This document shows, piece after piece, positions 24,199 to 32,484 of a stretch of DNA of 42,251 bases. Positions within the stretch are counted from its first letter, which is position 1. Each line of letters begins with the position of its first letter. The notes beneath the pieces were generated by a model, which made no database searches, was not told where the DNA came from, and was given only the letters and a program-made list of their open reading frames with translations. The stretch is from Spirochaetaceae bacterium. GTDB taxonomy: Bacteria > Spirochaetota > Spirochaetia > Treponematales > Breznakiellaceae. A program made the position numbers and the translations under genes. The DNA lies in contig JAISIL010000067.1 in the NCBI GenBank assembly GCA_031262035.1, positions 1 through 42,251 of the forward strand. Reading direction: 5' to 3'.

Positions 24199-25626
24199 AT
24201 GGATATAAACTTTTATTCCCTTGGGGCTGCCGAAGAGGTTACCGGATCTAAGCATATTCTTGAAGTGGGCGGCTCCGATTCTGTTCCGCCCCAGACTTTT
24301 CTGGTAGATTGCGGGTCTTTTCAGGGGAAGCGGGCCGAGGCGAACAGGAAAAACCAAAATATCGGGATAGAAGCTGATAGAATTGATGCGGCGATTCTTA
24401 CCCACGGGCATCTTGACCACTGTGGCATCTTTCCGCTGCTTACAAAACAGGGTTACAGGGGAAATATTTATACAACGCCTGCAAGCCGCGACCTTGCAAA
24501 CCTTATCATGATGGATTCTGCTAAAATTCAGTTTTATGATGCAAAGTTTCTCCGTTCCCAGGCGGCAAAAAAGGGCGAAAAGTTTAACTGGCAGCCCCTT
24601 TATTCAGAGGCCGATGCTATTCAGGCGGCAAGCCAGATGGTCGGCCTTTCATACAACAGGCCGATGCCCATTGGCGATGGGGTGAAGCTTGAGTTTTACG
24701 ATGCCGGCCATATCCTCGGTTCAAGTTTTGCGATGGTGACTGTGGGGAAGGGCACCGAAGAAAAACGCATCCTTTTTAGCGGCGATATAGGCCGGCCGGG
24801 GAAGCCTATTATTCGCAACCCGGCAAAGGATGTTCCTGCACCGGATTATATCATTCTGGAAAGCACCTATGGGGACAGGCTGCACGAAAAAGCAAAGGAC
24901 GCTCTAAAACAATTGGCCGAAATTGCCAAGCGCTGTGTTGAAACCAAGGGGCGCATCATCATACCTTCATTTGCAATAGAGCGAACACAGGAATTGGTCT
25001 ACTATTTTCATCTGCTTGTGGACAATGGCCTTATACCCGAGCTGCCTATCTATGTAGACAGCCCCATGGCGACAAACGCTACCACCATCTTTCAGGTGCA
25101 TCCTGAGTGCTATGACGAAGAAACAAGGCAGGCCTTTATTCAGCACCATAAAAACCCCTTTGGTTTTAACAGCCTGCACTTTACCTCGAGTGTAGAAGAT
25201 TCCAAGGCCCTGAATACCATGCCCGGCCCCCTTATTATCATTTCCGCAGACGGTATGTGCGAAGCCGGCCGGATTCAGCATCATCTGATTAATAGCATCG
25301 AAGACCCCAATACGACTATATTAATCGTCGGCTATATGGCCGAAGGCACTTTGGGAAGGCGCATCTACCGCAGGGAGACAGAGCTTCGCATTCATGGGGA
25401 ATGGTTTAAACGAAAGGCTGCCGTAGAAAACCTCAATGCCTTTAGCGCCCATGGCGATTATGCCGAGATGATTGCCTGGCTAAAAAGCATTGATACAAGC
25501 CGCCTTAAAAGAATCTTTTTGGTTCACGGAGAACCTGCAGCACAGTCTGCATTTAAAAAACATCTTGCCGATAATAAATATAATGATGTTACTATTTCAC
25601 GCTACGGAGAGACCTACGAACTTTAA
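24199..25626 (+). CDS. Metallo-beta-lactamase/beta-CASP ribonuclease
   Basis: A 475-residue beta-CASP (CPSF73/Ysh1-like) nuclease acting on RNA, presumably in RNA processing or decay. The metal motifs are LTHGHLDHCG (near residue 60), DAGHILGS (near 168) and FSGDIGR. The beta-CASP domain has IPSFAIERTQELVYY, YVDSPMAT and ISADGMCEAGRIQHHL, and the C-terminal LVHGEPAA supplies motif C histidine. All catalytic residues appear intact. Likely cytoplasmic. The downstream TPR gene overlaps its 3' end. Confidence 0.9.
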   Translation: MDINFYSLGAAEEVTGSKHILEVGGSDSVPPQTFLVDCGSFQGKRAEANRKNQNIGIEADRIDAAILTHGHLDHCGIFPLLTKQGYRGNIYTTPASRDLANLIMMDSAKIQFYDAKFLRSQAAKKGEKFNWQPLYSEADAIQAASQMVGLSYNRPMPIGDGVKLEFYDAGHILGSSFAMVTVGKGTEEKRILFSGDIGRPGKPIIRNPAKDVPAPDYIILESTYGDRLHEKAKDALKQLAEIAKRCVETKGRIIIPSFAIERTQELVYYFHLLVDNGLIPELPIYVDSPMATNATTIFQVHPECYDEETRQAFIQHHKNPFGFNSLHFTSSVEDSKALNTMPGPLIIISADGMCEAGRIQHHLINSIEDPNTTILIVGYMAEGTLGRRIYRRETELRIHGEWFKRKAAVENLNAFSAHGDYAEMIAWLKSIDTSRLKRIFLVHGEPAAQSAFKKHLADNKYNDVTISRYGETYEL

Positions 25627-26842
25627 GATAATCTCCGGTATTTTTGCTATTTCTTGTATCCTTTGTATATTTGCGTCTTGTGCTTCGACGGAAGTAGGGG
25701 CGGGTTTGAAACCCGCCCCTACTTCCGTCCCGGTATCTCTTACGACATCGGTCCCGATACCCGACGCGCTTCCAGAATCGCCGCCATCTCCTCCTTCTCT
25801 TATCACCGATGAGAATCGGGAGACTCTTTACGGTATTTTTGATGATATTCAGAATGAAAATTATCAGGCTGCGCTGGTTCTTTTTGATAATCTTGATGTA
25901 TCGGACCTGAAAAAAAGCGAAATCCGTAATTTAAAGGCAAATGTCTTGAGTATTCTTGGTTCTCAAAGCTATAAAAACCGGAAAAAGGACAAGAATGCCC
26001 TAAAAGATGCAGTGTATTACTATGATATGGCCCTGGATATAAACCCCGACGACACTATGGCCTTGCAGGGAAGGGGCAATATCCTTCGAAAAGAAAAAAA
26101 ATACGAGGCTGCCTTTCGGGACCTAGACCGTGCGGCAAGCCTTGAACCAAAGGACTATTGGATTGCCTGCGACAAGGGGAATGTGCTCATCGACCTGGGC
26201 CGTAAAAAAGAAGCCCTGGAGGTTTTTGAACAGGCGATTAACCTTTCCGAGGATAACTTTGTTGCCCTTGTTTTTGCTGCAGGCCTTAACGAGGAGCTAA
26301 AACACAATGGCCGGGCAAAAGAACTCTACAGGGCAGTTATCGATATAAAGCCTGAATACTATTTTGCCTACGAAAGGCTTGGTGTTCTGTATATGAACGA
26401 CGGCAATTGGAACGATGCAAAAAATGCATTCGGCCTTGCCTATAGCCGCTCGCCGACACAGTCTGCACAATTAAGCTCTGCCGAGGCGGATTATGCCCTT
26501 TTGGCCATTGTAAATTGGTTAAAAATTGATACAAAAGAAAAGGTCCAGCCCTTTATTGATACGGTTATGCGCCGTATTCCTCAAAATAGCGATAATTGGT
26601 ATCTTTTGCGAACCTTCATGCTTGGGGCAGGGGAAAAAGAGATAACAAGAATGATACAGAAAACAGCAGAGCCATTGGAAAAAGGCCGGCTTTTATTCTA
26701 TTTGGGACAGTATTACGATATACAAAATAAACCTGCAGCGGCAAACAGAATGTATGCAGAAATGTCCCGCAGTGGCCGCCCCGGCGGTATTGAATGGCAG
26801 ATTCTGCAAAATATGGAGAAACGATGGAAAGAATCAGCGTAG
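25583..26842 (+). CDS. TPR-repeat lipoprotein with an embedded palindromic element
   Basis: About 419 residues. The signal sequence (FKIISGIFAISCILCIFASC) is followed by a lipobox Cys, then a short Pro/Thr-rich linker, then TPR-type helices (ALKDAVYYYDMALDINPDDT, EALEVFEQAINLSEDN, AKELYRAVIDIKPEYY) in the rest. TPR lipoproteins scaffold protein complexes in the periplasm. The start is uncertain: ATG 25583 or 25586 lies within the end of the beta-CASP gene, with overlap of about 40 bases. The linker VGAGLKPAPTS is translated from a 41-nt palindrome. The next gene overlaps its end by 19 bases. Confidence 0.75.
   Translation: MMLLFHATERPTNFKIISGIFAISCILCIFASCASTEVGAGLKPAPTSVPVSLTTSVPIPDALPESPPSPPSLITDENRETLYGIFDDIQNENYQAALVLFDNLDVSDLKKSEIRNLKANVLSILGSQSYKNRKKDKNALKDAVYYYDMALDINPDDTMALQGRGNILRKEKKYEAAFRDLDRAASLEPKDYWIACDKGNVLIDLGRKKEALEVFEQAINLSEDNFVALVFAAGLNEELKHNGRAKELYRAVIDIKPEYYFAYERLGVLYMNDGNWNDAKNAFGLAYSRSPTQSAQLSSAEADYALLAIVNWLKIDTKEKVQPFIDTVMRRIPQNSDNWYLLRTFMLGAGEKEITRMIQKTAEPLEKGRLLFYLGQYYDIQNKPAAANRMYAEMSRSGRPGGIEWQILQNMEKRWKESA
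25688..25728. repeat. 41-nt near-perfect palindrome inside the TPR lipoprotein gene
   Basis: Arms of 20 bases (25688-25707 and 25709-25728) around a single G; the right arm reads AAACCCGCCCCTACTTCCGT. It is in frame and encodes STEVGAGLKPAPTSVP right after the lipobox. Sequences of this VGAGLKPAPT type recur as dispersed repeats in several bacterial genomes. Confidence 0.85.
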
Positions 26843-27990
26843 ATGGTAGGGAAATAATCCTTGTAGGAACAGCTCATGTTTCCAGGGAAAGTATAGCGGA
26901 AGTGCGCAAAACGATACAAGATGAAGCGCCTTCGATGGTCTGTGTCGAACTTGACGAAGGCCGCTATCAGTCGATGATCGAAAAAGATAATTGGTCAAAA
27001 CTCAATGTTATGAAGGTATTCCGCGAAGGCAAGGGCTTTTTGCTGATGGCAAACCTCGTTCTGGGAAGCTTTCAGCGCCGAATGGGAAATGAATTGGGGG
27101 TAAAGCCCGGCGAAGAAATGCAGGCGGCCATTGATACGGCAAAAGAAATGGAGATACCCTTTAGCCTCGCCGACCGGGAAATTCAGATTACCCTAAGGCG
27201 TGCCTGGGCAAAGTGTAATTTCTGGAATAAATGCAAGCTTCTTGCCACCCTTTTAGCCAGCGCCTTTACTACAGAAAAACTGACTCAAGAGGAAATTGAA
27301 GGCCTTAAAAACCATAATGAATTGGACGGCATGATGGCAGAACTGGCAAACTACCTCCCCAGCGTAAAAGAAGCCCTGATTGATGAACGGGACGCCTACC
27401 TTGCCAAAAAGATATACGATGCAGCCCCGGAAGGCGGTAAAACCGTGGCGGTTTTGGGAGCAGGCCATATTCCGGGAATAAAAAGGATACTCGGAGGGAA
27501 CGCTGTTTCTACGCTAGACCTGGGCACAATAGAGGCAATTCCGCCAAAATCATTTATCGGCAAACATCTTAACTGGCTCTTTCCTATTCTGATTCTGGGC
27601 CTTATTGTGATAGGTTTTATCCGTGCCGGCGCCGATGTGAGCCTTTCCATGCTGCTTCGCTGGCTGCTTTTAAATGGCGGCCTTGCCGTGCTGGGAAGCA
27701 TTATTGCATTGGCCCACCCGCTTACTCTGCTTGTTTCTTTTGTTGGTGCACCGATTGGCACCCTAAGCCCCATCTTAAGCATTGGTATCTTTGCCGGCAT
27801 GACCGAAGCCTGGGTTCGAAAGCCCCGTGTGGAAGATGCTGAAAACATCAATACTGATGTAACAAGCATTAAGGGCATGTATAAAAACCGTATTATACAC
27901 GCCCTGCTGGTGTTTTTCCTTGCAGGTATCGGCGGCGCTATTGGAAACATCATCGCCGTGCCCTCATTGGCAGGGCTACTTTTTAAGTAG
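26824..27990 (+). CDS. TraB/PrgY-family membrane protein
   Basis: A 388-residue TraB/PrgY-type protein. The N-terminal soluble domain has the family motifs GTAHVSRESI (residues 14-23), CVELDEGRY (near 44) and VLGAGHIPGI (near 215). The C-terminal third has about four hydrophobic membrane segments (LFPILILGLIVIGFI, LLNGGLAVLGSIIALAHPLTL, LSIGIFAGMTEAW, ALLVFFLAGIGGAIGNIIAV). PrgY acts in pheromone shut-down in enterococci; the general function, possibly peptidase- or chelatase-like, is unclear. GGAG precedes ATG 26824, inside the end of the TPR gene. Confidence 0.85.
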   Translation: MERISVDGREIILVGTAHVSRESIAEVRKTIQDEAPSMVCVELDEGRYQSMIEKDNWSKLNVMKVFREGKGFLLMANLVLGSFQRRMGNELGVKPGEEMQAAIDTAKEMEIPFSLADREIQITLRRAWAKCNFWNKCKLLATLLASAFTTEKLTQEEIEGLKNHNELDGMMAELANYLPSVKEALIDERDAYLAKKIYDAAPEGGKTVAVLGAGHIPGIKRILGGNAVSTLDLGTIEAIPPKSFIGKHLNWLFPILILGLIVIGFIRAGADVSLSMLLRWLLLNGGLAVLGSIIALAHPLTLLVSFVGAPIGTLSPILSIGIFAGMTEAWVRKPRVEDAENINTDVTSIKGMYKNRIIHALLVFFLAGIGGAIGNIIAVPSLAGLLFK

Positions 27991-28000
27991 CACCCGGTCG
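27986..28000. repeat. 15-bp direct repeat, left copy
   Basis: AGTAGCACCCGGTCG, beginning at the TraB stop codon. An identical copy in the same orientation lies at 30751-30765 at the 3' end of the FGGY gene. Confidence 0.8.
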
Positions 28001-28052
28001 GTTGTATTTATATATTCTCAAAAAAAAATTTTCAAAAATTTTTTTCTTTTAC

Positions 28053-28081
28053 TTGACAAATATGATAGAATATTATAAAAT
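28053..28081 (+). promoter_or_regulatory. Promoter of the modular lipoprotein gene
   Basis: TTGACA (28053-28058), 17 bases, TAAAAT (28076-28081). The predicted start near 28088 gives a leader of about 150 bases containing the (CT)13 tract. Long T and A runs just upstream (28021-28050) may help. Confidence 0.7.
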
Positions 28082-28094
28082 GAGAAATAAGTAG

Positions 28095-28241
28095 ATGAAA
28101 AAGGGTAAAGTTTTGCAGAAAAATAGCCGACTCTCTCTCTCTCTCTCTCTCTCTCTAATTAGAACCCCATTCAGATTAACGGCAGATTCTCTTGTGAGGT
28201 TTAGTATTCTCAATGTCCATAAAGGAGAAAATAATATATGA
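28095..28241 (+). CDS. Leader ORF crossing the (CT)13 tract, possibly translationally coupled to the lipoprotein
   Basis: A 48-codon frame starting just after the predicted transcription start. The CT tract is read as alternating Leu-Ser, and the frame ends at a TGA (28239-28241) that overlaps the lipoprotein ATG at 28238. With one CT unit fewer it would stop at TAG, and with one more at TAA, just after the tract. Hence only repeat numbers equivalent to 13 modulo 3 reach the main start codon. Whether the peptide is made is unknown; there is no good ribosome-binding site. Confidence 0.35.
   Translation: MKKGKVLQKNSRLSLSLSLSLIRTPFRLTADSLVRFSILNVHKGENNI
28131..28156 (+). repeat. (CT)13 dinucleotide tract in the lipoprotein leader
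   Basis: Thirteen uninterrupted CT units, a substrate for slipped-strand mispairing. It lies about 43 bases after the predicted transcription start and 82 bases before the start codon. Confidence 0.95.
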
Positions 28242-30610
28242 AAACGAAAAATCTATTTTCATTCGGTATTGCCGCTCGCATGCTTTGCATGCTCATGGTC
28301 GGCATTTCACTCATGCTCACGGCTTGTCCGCCGCCTGCCGGCTCCGGTGATAGAACCGCGCCGACTGTCGGTGTGCCGACGGTAGCTGCTATTACCCAAA
28401 TTACGGCAACAGCTACTTTTACTTCCGACGAAGAGGGAACCTACTATTATCTGGTCCTCCCTTCAGCTACTGAAGCGCCGGAAGCAAGCGCTATCGTTGA
28501 GGCCGCAAGCGGCGTCTTCGGCTATGCCGATGCAGTGGAAGGTAGTAATACAATCAGCCTGACCGGTCTTACTGCCAACACCGCTTACAAGATTTACCTT
28601 ATCGTAAAAGATGATGCAGGGAATCTGTCTAAAGTGATGTCAAGTGTAGAATGGACAACACTGGCTTCTGACCCTGATGATAAAACGGCACCGACTGTTA
28701 GTGTCCCAACAGTAGCTGAGATTACCCAAACTACGGCGAAGGTTACCTTTAGTTCCGATGAAGCGGGAACCTACTATTATCTGGTGCTGCCTTCGAGCGA
28801 TGCAGCGCCTGAGGCAAGCGCTATTGTAGGGGCTGCAAGCGGTGTTTTTGGCTCTGCCAGTGCAGTGGAAGAGACCAATACAATCAACCTGACCGGGCTC
28901 AGTGCCGGCACTGCTTACAAGATTCACCTTGTAGTAGAAGATGCGGCAGAGAATGTGTCTCTTGTAATGTCAAGCGCAGCATGGACCACATCGTCGCCAA
29001 ACTCGGATATTACCGGTGTAACAGTGACCCCGGCAGAGGGCACCTATTGGCTGACCGGTATGTATTATATGGATAGAGGCGGGACATTGCAACTCAACGC
29101 CGCGGTAACTGGAGAAAATAGTCCATCTCAGGATGTTACCTGGTCGCTGGAAGGGGAGTATACAGACGGAACAAGTATCAGCAGCACAGGCCTATTAACA
29201 CTTGACGCAGATGAAACCGGGTTTTATGTTACGGCAAAAGCAACAGCGCAGGCTGACACAAGCAAATCCGCTTCATTTAAAGTTGCCCAGATAGATTCCG
29301 GATGGAACAGTTTTACTAATTCATCTTCAGTAACCGGTTCTTTTACCATTGATGACAATGGCAGTAATACGATAGTTTTAAGCGGCACCCCCGGTGAATA
29401 CTGGTATGGAGGAACAGGATATTTCGACAAATATGCAGAAACTACAGGGAAAAGGTACAAAATACAGTTTGATACCTGGATAGAAAACAGTTCCTCAGAA
29501 AATCCTAAAGTACAAATTATGTATTACCATTATATTGCGTCTGACCGATGGACCGGCTTTATTCAGCAAATTACTAATACCAAGACAACGTATTCTTTTG
29601 TCACTCAAACTATAGGTGAAGACCAGGGAATGGAAACTGTGGACTTCTGGCTAGGCAAGCAGACTGGCACTGTGCATATAGAAAATGTGTCTGTAACAGA
29701 AACAGAAGATGCGCCGACACCAGCCTGGGAGGTGTATTATGATACTAATGCGGGGGCCGGACCTGAAGTTACTTATGACTTATTAAGTGAAGATAGGAAG
29801 ACTGCTAAAGTAACAGTTTCAGGCACCCCGAATAGTAATGCTTGGTCATCACAATTACAATACCCCTATGGTAGCGAAGCAGGTAAAAAATATAGGTATA
29901 AATTTAAGTTATGGACTGATTCTGGTACTTATACTATCAATTATATTGAATACCAATGGATAGATGGAATTAGTGATAAAGATAGTAGAATCGGGTATAA
30001 TATTCCGGTAAGCACAACGCCCAAAACCATAGAATGGGTAGGTGCTCCTTTGATAGGAAATGCTCATCACCGTCTACTACTCTTTGCTATAGGTGATAAA
30101 ACAGGCTCATTTAATATAGAGATGGTCTCTATAGAAGAAACAGAAGATGACCCATCAATTGCACTAAAGTATGAAGCAGATGAAAATTCTGAGGTACCTT
30201 ATCCTGATTATATTGCAGAATTTGATCTTGCAGATTATATTAGTGAGCTTAACACAAACAACACATACGATTATTCAATATCCGGAATACCTACTATTGA
30301 TTCAGATGATGTATGGGTGCGTATTGTAGAAAGCCATGCCGACCCGGATGCTGATGGCGGTTGGTTATGGAAGGCTTTTTATGAGTCAAAAGAGAGTGAA
30401 GAACCCGATATAACGACGACTTTTACAGCATCTAGCCCATTCACAATATCCGGCAATGCAGACATTAGTGGTATTTGGGGAAATACTTTTCCGGAAGTAA
30501 TAACAGTAACTTCGGGTAAGCACTATATTCAGATACTTGCCCATGTAACAAGCAATTTGGGTATACAGAGTATAAGCGACTGCGAAGTTACCTTTGCCCT
30601 TGAAGAATAG
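28238..30610 (+). CDS. Large modular lipoprotein with duplicated fibronectin-III-like domains
   Basis: A 790-residue surface-type lipoprotein with lipobox MLTACPPP. The order is: two near-identical fibronectin-III-like/Ig-like repeats of about 105 residues (about 36-140 and 147-250, each starting (K/R)TAPTV and ending S-x-x-WTT); a Big-2-like domain (about 256-350, ITGVTVTPAEGTYW to SASFKV); two related beta-sandwich modules of about 140 residues (about 355-490 and 500-640), each ending in NVSVTETED or MVSIEETED, resembling CBM4/9-type carbohydrate-binding folds; and a C-terminal beta-rich domain. GGAG (28224-28227) precedes the ATG. It is probably displayed on the outer surface and may bind polysaccharide. 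The CT tract upstream suggests variable expression. Confidence 0.75.
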   Translation: MKTKNLFSFGIAARMLCMLMVGISLMLTACPPPAGSGDRTAPTVGVPTVAAITQITATATFTSDEEGTYYYLVLPSATEAPEASAIVEAASGVFGYADAVEGSNTISLTGLTANTAYKIYLIVKDDAGNLSKVMSSVEWTTLASDPDDKTAPTVSVPTVAEITQTTAKVTFSSDEAGTYYYLVLPSSDAAPEASAIVGAASGVFGSASAVEETNTINLTGLSAGTAYKIHLVVEDAAENVSLVMSSAAWTTSSPNSDITGVTVTPAEGTYWLTGMYYMDRGGTLQLNAAVTGENSPSQDVTWSLEGEYTDGTSISSTGLLTLDADETGFYVTAKATAQADTSKSASFKVAQIDSGWNSFTNSSSVTGSFTIDDNGSNTIVLSGTPGEYWYGGTGYFDKYAETTGKRYKIQFDTWIENSSSENPKVQIMYYHYIASDRWTGFIQQITNTKTTYSFVTQTIGEDQGMETVDFWLGKQTGTVHIENVSVTETEDAPTPAWEVYYDTNAGAGPEVTYDLLSEDRKTAKVTVSGTPNSNAWSSQLQYPYGSEAGKKYRYKFKLWTDSGTYTINYIEYQWIDGISDKDSRIGYNIPVSTTPKTIEWVGAPLIGNAHHRLLLFAIGDKTGSFNIEMVSIEETEDDPSIALKYEADENSEVPYPDYIAEFDLADYISELNTNNTYDYSISGIPTIDSDDVWVRIVESHADPDADGGWLWKAFYESKESEEPDITTTFTASSPFTISGNADISGIWGNTFPEVITVTSGKHYIQILAHVTSNLGIQSISDCEVTFALEE
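28345..28988 (+). repeat. Tandem duplication of a roughly 310-bp domain-coding unit
   Basis: Segments 28345-28655 and 28681-28988 encode the two fibronectin-III-like domains and are closely similar in DNA as well as protein (GGAACCTACTATTATCTGGT occurs in both). This indicates a fairly recent duplication and offers a site for domain gain or loss by recombination. Confidence 0.75.
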
Positions 30611-30641
30611 CGGTACTGAAAAAGTAGCCGGTATTAAATAG

Positions 30642-30714
30642 CCCCGAACCACCGACCACGCGGACACCCCGTTCGCGTGGTCAACGCATACATGCGTCAG
30701 TGGCTCGCGGTTAA
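30642..30714. repeat. Degenerate family-A palindromic element (copy 2)
   Basis: Contains GACCACGCG/CGCGTGGTC (30654-30662/30673-30681) and the small palindrome ACGCATACATGCGT (30684-30697), and ends CTCGCGGTTAA, matching the right end of the element at 4677-4808. It lies between convergent genes and may serve as terminator. Confidence 0.7.
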
Positions 30715-30740
30715 ATTAACTTTTCGGAGTGGACTCAAGT

Positions 30741-32285
30741 TTAATTTAATAGTAGCACCCGGTCGATTACCTCATACAAGGGTGACAATTTACTGAATAT
30801 TTTTTCAAAGACCTCTGCGTAGAGCTCCTGGTAAATGCGGCTTTCCTTTGCATTGGGGGTAAATTCATCTTTGATATGGACCATTGCCTTTATGGCCTCC
30901 TCATAAGAGGCAAAGTCTTTCAGCGAAACAAAGGCGGCAATGGCAGCGCCTAAACCGGTCGCCTCAAAGGTGCTGCCCCTATACACCGGAAGGCCGAACA
31001 TGTTGGCGGTAATTCTACAGACTTCATCGCTTTGGCTGCCGCCGCCTGCCACATAAAGTTTTTCAATTTTCTGCTTGCCCCGTTTTTCCATTTGGTAAAG
31101 GCCTTCCATAAGGGCAAAGTTGATGCCTTCAATAATGGCACGGTAAAGATGAATACGGGTATGCACATCGGAAAAGCCCAGCACTGCGCCTTTTGCAAAG
31201 GGCATGCTTGCACCGGGGGTAAAGAATGGCTGCATAATAAGGCCATCACAGCCTGCAGGCACTTCTTTAAGGCGGGCGTCTAAAATATGTTCGGCAGACA
31301 CACCTTTTTGTTCTGCTTCCAGAACCTCTTTTGCGGCAAATTCTTTTTTAAACCAGGATAAAAGCCAATAACCGCGGTAGATTTCCATTTCGGGGTTATA
31401 AAAACCGGGCATTATGGCAGGATATGCAGGTAAATGCGGCTGCGGCTCAAAATACTGTTCGGTAGAAAATTGCACGGTTGCCGTTGTACCAAAGCTGATT
31501 GCCGCAGAAGCCCTGTCATGACAGGAAAGCCCCAGTGTTTCACAGCCCTTGTCGCTTCCTGCAACAATATAGGGGATGCCTGCCTTGATGCCTGTTGCCG
31601 CTGCCGCCTCGCTGGTAATGCTGCCTATCTCGCTGCCCGGCGGAACAAGCGCCACCTGACGGCCAGTATCCAGGGCAAAAACGGCACGCAGTATATCACC
31701 GGCCTTCATCCAGGAGCGGCTTTTTGAATCGAAGGGGAGGTGGCCAATCATACCGGCAGTCGATTCTACCAGCACCCCGCTAAATTTATAGTTTAACCAG
31801 CCTGAGATATAGGAAATCTTTGCCGTTTTATCCCAGCGTTCCTTGTCCTGATATGCCAGCCAATTAACATGCGAAGAAGCCCTCTGTGTCTGGACCGTGT
31901 TCATAGCACCGGCAATGGTGAACAGCGCCTGTTGGCCTGCCGGCAGGGGCGGGCACACTGCCTTACGGGTATCGAGCCAGATAATAACATCACCGAGAAC
32001 ATTGTTCTCTTTATCAAGGCAGACAATCGTATCGCGAATGGTGGAGGAGGTAACGGCAGCAATGTTATCCCATGCTTCCCCGGCCATCTGCTTTAGTTCA
32101 AGGCTTGCTTCGCAAAACTGCTTCCAGTAAAAGTCAGCCGATTGTTCAGCCCATCCCGGCGCCTTCGAAAAATAAGGCTCGGCAAATGTTTTCTTTGCCT
32201 TAAAAAGAATATCCCCTTTAGGACTTACCAACAGAGCCCGCGCGCTCTGTGTCCCAAGGTCAAAAGAAAGAATAAGCTTGTCCAT
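30741..32285 (-). CDS. FGGY-family carbohydrate kinase (xylulokinase-like)
   Basis: A 514-residue sugar kinase of the FGGY group, which phosphorylates pentuloses, glycerol or related polyols with ATP. The N-terminal phosphate-1 motif is LSFDLGTQSARALL; the FGGY signature-1 region is near IIWLDTRK; and the C-terminal adenosine/phosphate-2 region is in GCETLGLSCHD, AISFGTTATVQFS and LYVAGGGSQSDEVCR. Length is normal. The substrate cannot be told from sequence alone. The start is ATG 32285, with GGGGGA upstream; the longer upstream frame runs into the promoter and repeat. It lies convergent to the lipoprotein gene, and its last codons contain the 15-bp direct repeat. Confidence 0.88.
   Translation of the reverse strand: MDKLILSFDLGTQSARALLVSPKGDILFKAKKTFAEPYFSKAPGWAEQSADFYWKQFCEASLELKQMAGEAWDNIAAVTSSTIRDTIVCLDKENNVLGDVIIWLDTRKAVCPPLPAGQQALFTIAGAMNTVQTQRASSHVNWLAYQDKERWDKTAKISYISGWLNYKFSGVLVESTAGMIGHLPFDSKSRSWMKAGDILRAVFALDTGRQVALVPPGSEIGSITSEAAAATGIKAGIPYIVAGSDKGCETLGLSCHDRASAAISFGTTATVQFSTEQYFEPQPHLPAYPAIMPGFYNPEMEIYRGYWLLSWFKKEFAAKEVLEAEQKGVSAEHILDARLKEVPAGCDGLIMQPFFTPGASMPFAKGAVLGFSDVHTRIHLYRAIIEGINFALMEGLYQMEKRGKQKIEKLYVAGGGSQSDEVCRITANMFGLPVYRGSTFEATGLGAAIAAFVSLKDFASYEEAIKAMVHIKDEFTPNAKESRIYQELYAEVFEKIFSKLSPLYEVIDRVLLLN
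30751..30765. repeat. 15-bp direct repeat, right copy
   Basis: AGTAGCACCCGGTCG, identical in sequence and orientation to 27986-28000. It encodes (minus strand) part of the last residues of the FGGY kinase. Confidence 0.8.
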
Positions 32286-32307
32286 ATGATTGTCCCCCGT
32301 AGTAAAG

Positions 32308-32336
32308 AGTATAAGACAGGGAGACTGCTTTGTCAA
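32308..32336 (-). promoter_or_regulatory. FGGY kinase promoter
   Basis: Minus strand TTGACA (32336-32331), 17 bases, TATACT (32313-32308). This one has a short leader with GGGGGA before ATG 32285, unlike the leaderless promoters. Confidence 0.75.
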
Positions 32337-32346
32337 GGATGTATAA

Positions 32347-32484
32347 TAACCACGAATAACCACGAATCGGCTTTGCCGACACGAATTTCCACTTACTAAT
32401 ACTATAATAAGTAAGTAAAAATTCGTGTGGCCGAAGGCCATTCGTGTTATTCGTGGTTACTATAAAATTAAATGATTTTGTCCC
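32347..32484. repeat. MITE-like palindromic element (family B, copy 1), one end in the SDR gene
   Basis: Arms rich in CACGAAT/ATTCGTG with inner hairpins around GGCCGAAGGCC. The stretch 32409-32484 is nearly identical, in inverted orientation, to 34131-34206 (about four mismatches over 76 bases). The element runs into the 3' end of the SDR gene and encodes its last residues and stop. Confidence 0.8.

Noticed and set aside
25597-25806. Minus-strand frame across the TPR-gene palindrome (VGAGFKPAPTSV)
   Set aside because: A mirror reading of the palindrome; the plus-strand lipoprotein frame has the signal peptide and TPRs.
27396-27953. 185-codon minus-strand frame inside the TraB gene
   Set aside because: Antisense shadow; the plus-strand TraB frame has conserved motifs and membrane segments.
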